64,000 nucleotides of DNA from Siphonodentalium dalli. Lineage: Eukaryota > Mollusca > Scaphopoda > Gadilida > Siphonodentaliidae. A model generated the notes under the pieces. That model did not search any database. It worked only from the letters and a program-made list of their open reading frames with translations, and had not been told where the DNA came from. The stretch spans positions 134,247,282 to 134,311,281 of the forward strand of contig CP136062.1 in assembly GCA_032622095.1 (NCBI GenBank). Direction: 5' to 3'. The position numbers were made by a program, and so were the translations under genes. Of this stretch, positions 58,180-64,000 are shown piece after piece (position 1 is the first letter of the stretch; the number at the start of each line of letters is the position of its first letter).

Positions 58180-58635
58180 AGGCCTACTTAATTTTTGAAT
58201 TCCCAGATCACATATATAAAATACATATACCATTTGAAAGAGGAAGCTCCAAAACATTGTATTATACAGCTCATCCGGTGTAATAAACTGTTTTTGTTGA
58301 ACTACTGACATGTTTTTTTTTATCTGGATTGTAGTTCAAATTGAATTTTATTCAATGGAGGGGGAATAACTCTAAATCATAAAGATAGAGTTATTCCCTT
58401 TCCATTGAAAATACATTTTTAGTTTGAATACTGATTCTGGGAGCCAAAAGGGGGTAAACATTATATGATTTCAGCTGTTTTCTATTTCTCCATGGGAATC
58501 ATCTGAGGCACAAACGTTTCAAATGGTGATGAATTGTAGTATATTAATCATATTTTATGTCATAGACTGTTATTAAAACCGTATATCAAGGCACTATAAA
58601 AAAAATAATCAGTGACTCGAAAATTAAGTGGGCCT
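58180..58635. mobile_element. AAGGCCCACTTAA MITE (copy 3), TTAA-flanked
   Basis: TTAA at 58176-58179 and 58636-58639. Ends AGGCCTACTTAATTTTTGA and TCGAAAATTAAGTGGGCCT. Shares its interior with 55528-56050. Confidence 0.75.
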
Positions 58636-58666
58636 TTAAAAAGAATTATCAGTATTTATAAATTAA

Positions 58667-59186
58667 AGGTGGATTATCTCTTTGTAAACAGGTATTATAT
58701 AGTTATCGGGGTATAAAATATTAGATCTGAATCGAAGACTGCTGTCTGGAAATGCTTCTATCGATTAATATTCATTTTATTTCGAATATTTTCCGGTCTA
58801 AAGAGGTGTGGTTGTTTAGCTAACGAACAATAGCAGTTACTGTTAACAGAGACCAGAAATTTTATGCTGTAATTTTGTCACAAATAAACATTAATTATAC
58901 TCATTATCGCTTATAACTATGGAATAAAACAATACAACCAATCAATGTGGGACATTTGACGTTCGTTACGTAGCCATAGGAAGAGCCTAATGCTCTCTAT
59001 TGCTATATGGTATCACCCGAGTGGTCTATTCTAAAAATAGACAAATAAACGGTCCCAATAAAATATTCGAAATAAAATCAATATTAATTGATATAAGCCT
59101 TTCCGGACAGGGGTAATCGGTTCATACTTATAATTTTATACCCACGCAACTATTTCAAATTTGTTATTTAAAGAGATAATCCATCT
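58667..59186. mobile_element. TTAA-flanked MITE, AGGTGGATTATCTCTTT ends (copy 3)
   Basis: TTAA at 58663-58666 and 59187-59190. Inverted ends AGGTGGATTATCTCTTT and AAAGAGATAATCCATCT. It is 24 bp from the preceding MITE. Confidence 0.82.
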
Positions 59187-59363
59187 TTAAACATAGATAT
59201 GTAAACTAAACTATCATAACATCATAGACAATATTGACTTCTGATCAGGGTGTATCATGGTCATATTAAATCTTTTTTTATTATAAAATTCAACAATGAA
59301 TGCTACTAATTTGTACCCATGTTATACAATCTACAGTGACATATATCAAGGAACTTCAATCAT

Positions 59364-60542
59364 AATGAATGTGTCAATGACAATGTAGCTCAACTCGGGG
59401 AGGTGTTTATTTTATGCTGAGCAGTCAATAGGATGATAAAGAAGGAAAGTCAAAAAGTTTCAGTAAATGGATTGTATTGTGTAAATGAAATAAATTTTAT
59501 TTCAAACATTTCTCCACTAAAGTGGGCTGCAGGGTGTGCCGATGGATTCAAATGTGAAATCCAAGATGGCTCAAGGCGCCCATGTTTTTAACAAATTTAG
59601 GAAGAATAGGACAGCTTATATCAAGAGGTAACACCAAAGAACCATATGAAGTTTGGATGAGGGATGAGGCACATAGGGTGTGCCAAAGGATTTAAAGAGT
59701 AAAATCCGAGATGGCTGCTGGCGACCATGTTTTTTAACGAAATTGGGGAAATATTGTTGGCTCCCACCTAGAGATCACCCTGAAGGTCCTTATGAAGTTT
59801 GATGAGGATCGAATGATGGATGTGGCCTGTAGAGTGTACCGAAGGATTTAGTCATGCAAAGAGTAAAATCCAAGATGGCCGCTGGCAGCCATGTTTTTTG
59901 ACGAATTTCAGAAATAATTGACGGCACCTAGTCGTCATCCCAAAGATCCTTATGAAGTTTGGTGATGATCGGATGAGGGATGTGGCCTGTAAGTTGTGCT
60001 GAAGGATTTAGTCATGCAAAGAGTAAAATACAAGATGGCTGCCGGTGGCCATGTTTTTAATCAAAAATCTTTCAAATTTGATAGCTGTCATCTATAGGTG
60101 ATCCTAATCATGCCTGTAAATTTCCATAACATTTCTTAGATATATGCTGGCTGCAGGGTGTGCCAATGGATTCAAATTTGAAATAATCGATGACTTCCAT
60201 CTAGATGTCACCCCGAAGATCCATATAAAGTTTGATGATGATCAGAAGATGGATGTGGCCTTTTGGGTGCGCCAAAGGATTTAGTCATGCAAAGAGTAAA
60301 ATTCAAGATGACTGCCAATGGCCATGTTTTTTTTTATTATCGAAAATCGCTAAAATTTGATAGCTCCCATCTAGAGGTGATCCTAAACATGCCTGTAAAT
60401 TTTCAAAAACTTCTGGCGGCCACAGGGCGGCCATGTCTTTTAACAAATTTCGGAAAAATCCGATGGCTTCCATCTATAGGCACAGACGACAAACGCCAAC
60501 CCACGGCAATAGCTCAAATTTTACAAAGTAAAGTTGAGCTAA
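59364..60542. repeat. ~160-bp-unit CCAAGATGGC element (copy 4)
   Basis: Starts AATGAATGTGTCAATGACAA and ends with the CTCAAATTTTAC/GTAAAGTTGAG hairpin at about 60512-60540. Five to six diverged units lie between. Same orientation as copy 1. Confidence 0.65.
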
Positions 60543-60559
60543 AAAGTATCAGGCTATCT

Positions 60560-61595
60560 GTTCTTATAGTAGGAAAACTTTAAACTACCAGGAAAAAATA
60601 GAGTTATCTTGTGGACTGGCAATAATATTCTATAAAGAGCACAGCTAAATAAGACACGCTGAACCTCTTGGGGAAAATCAATTTATTGTACCCAGTACGA
60701 TATTCAACAAGAAAACTAAGATGCATGCATCAGGTCAGCCATGAACTATTTAGCATAGAATAATTCAGTTCGGTTGCAGTTTCACAACGTTACAACTGAC
60801 ATTCGATTACACCTTGAATGTGGAACTATGTAAGAGTGAATATTAATGTTCTAAATCCCATGTTTCACCTTTAGTGGTAATGGGGTCGTACTTTATTAAC
60901 ACGCAAGTAGTGTAATTAAGTACGGGTAATTAGAAGTAACAAATCGTTTAGTTTCTATCGTATCGGCTAAAAGGGGTGAGCAGATTGCTGATGATGAATG
61001 CTCTCGTTAGCTGCCAATATAATGTGCATATTTGCCCCGTTACGTTTATACACTGTAGCATTGGCGGGCCAGAGTGTGTTGACATGTTAAGTTCATTAAT
61101 AACAGATCAGCAGGGATTTGTCGTGATAACGTATACGTGGAAATATGCTACCTAAACGGTTAAATTAACGGTTGATCTATTACACCACCGTGTATACTCG
61201 GTTTAAATAGGTATATTATATAGGGACGTGTGCTCAATTTTGGTGCGGACCGATGATAAAAAAAAATCAGAGGTAAATGTCGGCGGGCGGGAGGGCCATT
61301 TTTTCAATAATTTTTTAAGAAATTGAACAGTTGCAGCAGCAGCAAAAAAAAGGGTGTACAATTGGCAAATGATGAGGGGCGGCGTGACGTGTAACTAGGA
61401 TTGAAATTAGATATTTAATTTGGAGATTATTCGATGAGGGATGTTATATTAATTATATTAAAGGGACGAGGGGGCTTAGTTGTCGAAAATATTCATATTT
61501 GTTCCAAACACCGTAAACAGAAAAATATTAAAACGCATACATTTTGGTTCAAATATACGATCACTATCGCGTAAACATCATGCTCACATAAAGAC
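60560..61595. other. Intergenic, no gene or repeat boundary recognised
   Basis: AT-rich with a GC-richer patch near 61275-61305 and a short (GCA)n at 61336-61346. No exon-like sequence found. Confidence 0.4.
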
Positions 61596-61599
61596 CTAC

Positions 61600-61955
61600 T
61601 AAATTTTACCTAAACAAGAGTCTGATTGTGTTATAGAAGGCAGCACAATGCTACTGGCTAATCACACACAAATGGTATAAACGCTCTTTATTATTTCCAA
61701 ATAAGGAATTGAGCAACAAAGAACGCTCTTTATGTTTACCATCATAATATAAAGAAACACCAAGAAAGTAACTTTTTATGCTTTGTTTACATAACAATCG
61801 TCAAATTTACGACAATAACATACTGTTTATGAGATATTTCTCATTTGTATATTAACAAAGTATGTCTATATTTGAATATTATTTTCGTTTGTAGCGGTTT
61901 TTGACAGGTGGAAATATGTTCACAGGATACCCACCAAGGCCTTCCGTACCTTTAA
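61600..61955. repeat. 360-bp interspersed repeat (copy 2, reversed)
   Basis: Reverse complement of 45282-45642 over nearly its whole length. Confidence 0.6.
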
Positions 61956-62234
61956 GGTATACTGCAACTTTGTTTCTTGTCAATAGCAGAATACATAATG
62001 CTATTAAGAAGTGACACAAAACACAGAACATTTTTTTTAATTATAAGTATTGAGCAGTGAGAAATATTTGAGTCGAGGAAACCAGTAACGAAAGGCGATA
62101 TTAACATGATTTCTGTCAGCGAATAATTGTTTACGTTCCAATGAATATTAAAATGTACTGAAAACAAACTGCTAATGGGTGCCAGACTTTCATAAACACA
62201 AATTATGTATTAATGGTGTAACGACATATTTCGT

Positions 62235-62490
62235 TCTTAATTGTCTAAAAAAAATAGGGGATGGGGATGTTTGGATCTCTAGTTTAACGACATTTTTCGG
62301 TCTTTAATAGTTTAATGACATTTTTCGGTCTTTATAATATCTCAAGATATAGGGGGTATTTGGATCTCTAGTTTAACGACATTTTTCGGTCTTTATAGTT
62401 TAACGACATTCTCGGTCTTTAATATTTCAAGATATAGGGGCCCTTAGTGGGTATTTGGATCTCTAGTTTAACGACATTTTTCGGTCTTTG
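62235..62490. repeat. Short tandem repeats of 'gtttaacgacatttttcggtc'
   Basis: The block 'gtttaacgacatttttcggtctttat' occurs about six times with variable spacing, in two longer periods that include 'ggatctctagtttaacgac' and 'caagatatagggg'. Confidence 0.65.
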
Positions 62491-62559
62491 ATAGCAAAAT
62501 GGAAGAAGTACATCTTTGGAAAGATGTGGTGGCCCTAAAAAGGAAAGTTGTTTGGTGAT

Positions 62560-63529
62560 CTTGAAATGCAGTTTTTCTGAACAGTCTTCCTTGATTAAAG
62601 TGATGTGAAACACTCCGGCAGACAACGGGCAGAGTGATCAAATAGAAATTAAGAATAATCTTTCTCAAAGTAGTTATTTGTTACGAATATTAATCCAAAT
62701 GGATGATACACAACGTCATTCTTATATATTAGTTAAATGCAATGACTCTCGATGGCGAAATCATTTTTGTTTAATTATAGCCGATAGTTGCGCCCCGAAT
62801 CGAGATGTAAATATTTACAATTTGGAGTAGTTCAGACGATGTTCTCTATGAAGTGGGGTGGTAGATTTTTTTGGAAATTTTCAGTGATGTTAGTAGAATG
62901 ATAACATTCCCCAGGTTGGCAAAGTGCCTGAGCACTAACTTATCAATTTCTCGCACCCGAAAAAGTCCATAACAAGTCCATAATATGTCTTTAAGCATAT
63001 ATATAAATCTCCGAAAACCAAAATTCTAAAGCATTAAACGATTTCTTGAAATGCAGTTTTTCTGAACAGTCTTCCTTGATTAAAGTGATGTGAAACACTC
63101 CGGCAGACACCGGGCAGAGTGATCAAATAGAAATTAAGAATAATCTTTCTCAAAGTAGTTATTCGTTACGAATATTAATCCAAATGGATGATACACAACG
63201 TCATTCTTATATATTAGTTAAATGCAATGACTCTCGATGGCGAAATCATTTTTGTTTAATTATAGCCGATAGTTGCGCCCCGAATCGAGATGTAAATATT
63301 TACAATTTGGAGTAGTTCAGACGATGTTCTCTATGAAGTGGTGTGGCAGATTTTTTTGGAAATTTTCAGTGATGTTAGTAGAATGATAACATTCCCCAGG
63401 TTGGCAAAGTGCCTGAGCACTAACTTATCAATTTCTCGCACCCGAAAAAGTCCATAACAAGTCCATAATATGTCTTTAAGCATATATATAAATCTCCGAA
63501 AACAAAAATTCTAAAGCATTAAACGATTT
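62560..63529. repeat. Near-identical 485-bp tandem duplication
   Basis: 62560-63044 and 63045-63529 align base for base with only a few substitutions (for example 'acaacggg' against 'acaccggg'). The low divergence shows a recent event. The unit contains no gene. A much older relative lies in ALPK1 intron 7 at 49655-49900. Confidence 0.92.
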
Positions 63530-64000
63530 GCTATATTTCCAGGGCATATATTTCATCTGATTTTGCGAGAATCCATATATACTTTTTCACGAGAATCCAG
63601 GGTAATTTGCGAGAATATTTACGAGAATCTAGATTTGGATTCTCGCCGAAATATAAGCCCTGATTTCACTCTGAAGTGTGCCTAAATGGCATAAATTGTA
63701 CCGTGGTTCCCATGTTCGCCAAAGTGGCATAAATTTATTTCACGATAATACTAATTTTAGGCATTCATTTATATCACTGATATCAGGACAATAAATAGCC
63801 ATTTCCATTGCATGGAACAAAGAGCGTTATTGTTTATCGGTGTTGTTTTTGGAAGTGGTGGTAGTTAAATTTTATACATTTCGACCCCCAATAAGTATTT
63901 CCGAACAAATGAATTATTAACAAGCGTGACATGACATCATTGACGAAGATAATTAACACCGATCTACAAGCAATTAAAGTCTTAAAATGAGCTAAAATTT

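Overview
This is a eukaryotic window: coding sequence is split into short exons with GT-AG introns, intergenic DNA is AT-rich, and dozens of interspersed repeats cover a large share of it. Repeat families that carry 'ggtcataactc', (CAGA)n tails and 'atccaagatggc' motifs, together with the gene content, suggest an invertebrate, most likely a lophotrochozoan such as a mollusc. That placement is inference; no species-level marker was seen.

Three genes can be assembled exon by exon. In each, the splice phases agree at every junction and the total length is a multiple of three. (1) Minus strand, 16823 down to 5804: a seven-exon gene for a 267-residue Schlafen-like protein with an AlbA_2 domain, closest in layout to SLFNL1. 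(2) Plus strand, 22545-32929: a three-exon gene for a 150-residue NUDT15-type Nudix hydrolase with a complete Nudix box. (3) Plus strand, 38982-51207: an eight-exon gene for a 993-residue ALPK1 (alpha-kinase 1) homologue, with the N-terminal ADP-heptose-sensing domain and a C-terminal alpha-kinase domain. Most residues recalled as contacting the ligand in human ALPK1 are present. The neighbourhood therefore holds an innate-immune sensor kinase, a Schlafen-family protein and a nucleotide-pool hydrolase. No functional link between them is claimed.

The rest is mobile DNA with clear nesting. 0.6-5.7 kb: a piggyBac-type element, a 160-bp-unit repeat element, inverted-repeat elements. 5.8-16.8 kb: Schlafen-like gene, whose fourth exon runs into a 13-copy, 28-bp minisatellite built from its own 5' splice site. 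17.4-21.2 kb: a minus-strand CR1/L2-like LINE relic split by a Harbinger-like element with a TAA duplication. 22.5-32.9 kb: NUDT15, with introns filled by a head-to-tail cluster of hairpin-headed repeats and a hAT element. 34.1-38.5 kb: LINE fragment, a hAT inside a palindromic element, and a Mutator-like element inside another repeat. 39-51.2 kb: ALPK1 with MITEs in its introns. 51.3-64 kb: intergenic, with MITEs, a coding relic at 57.7-58.1 kb and a recent 485-bp tandem duplication near the end.

Most short open reading frames in the window are chance or repeat-derived. Those at 26.3-31.6 kb in particular arise because a 122-bp repeat monomer is open in several frames on both strands.
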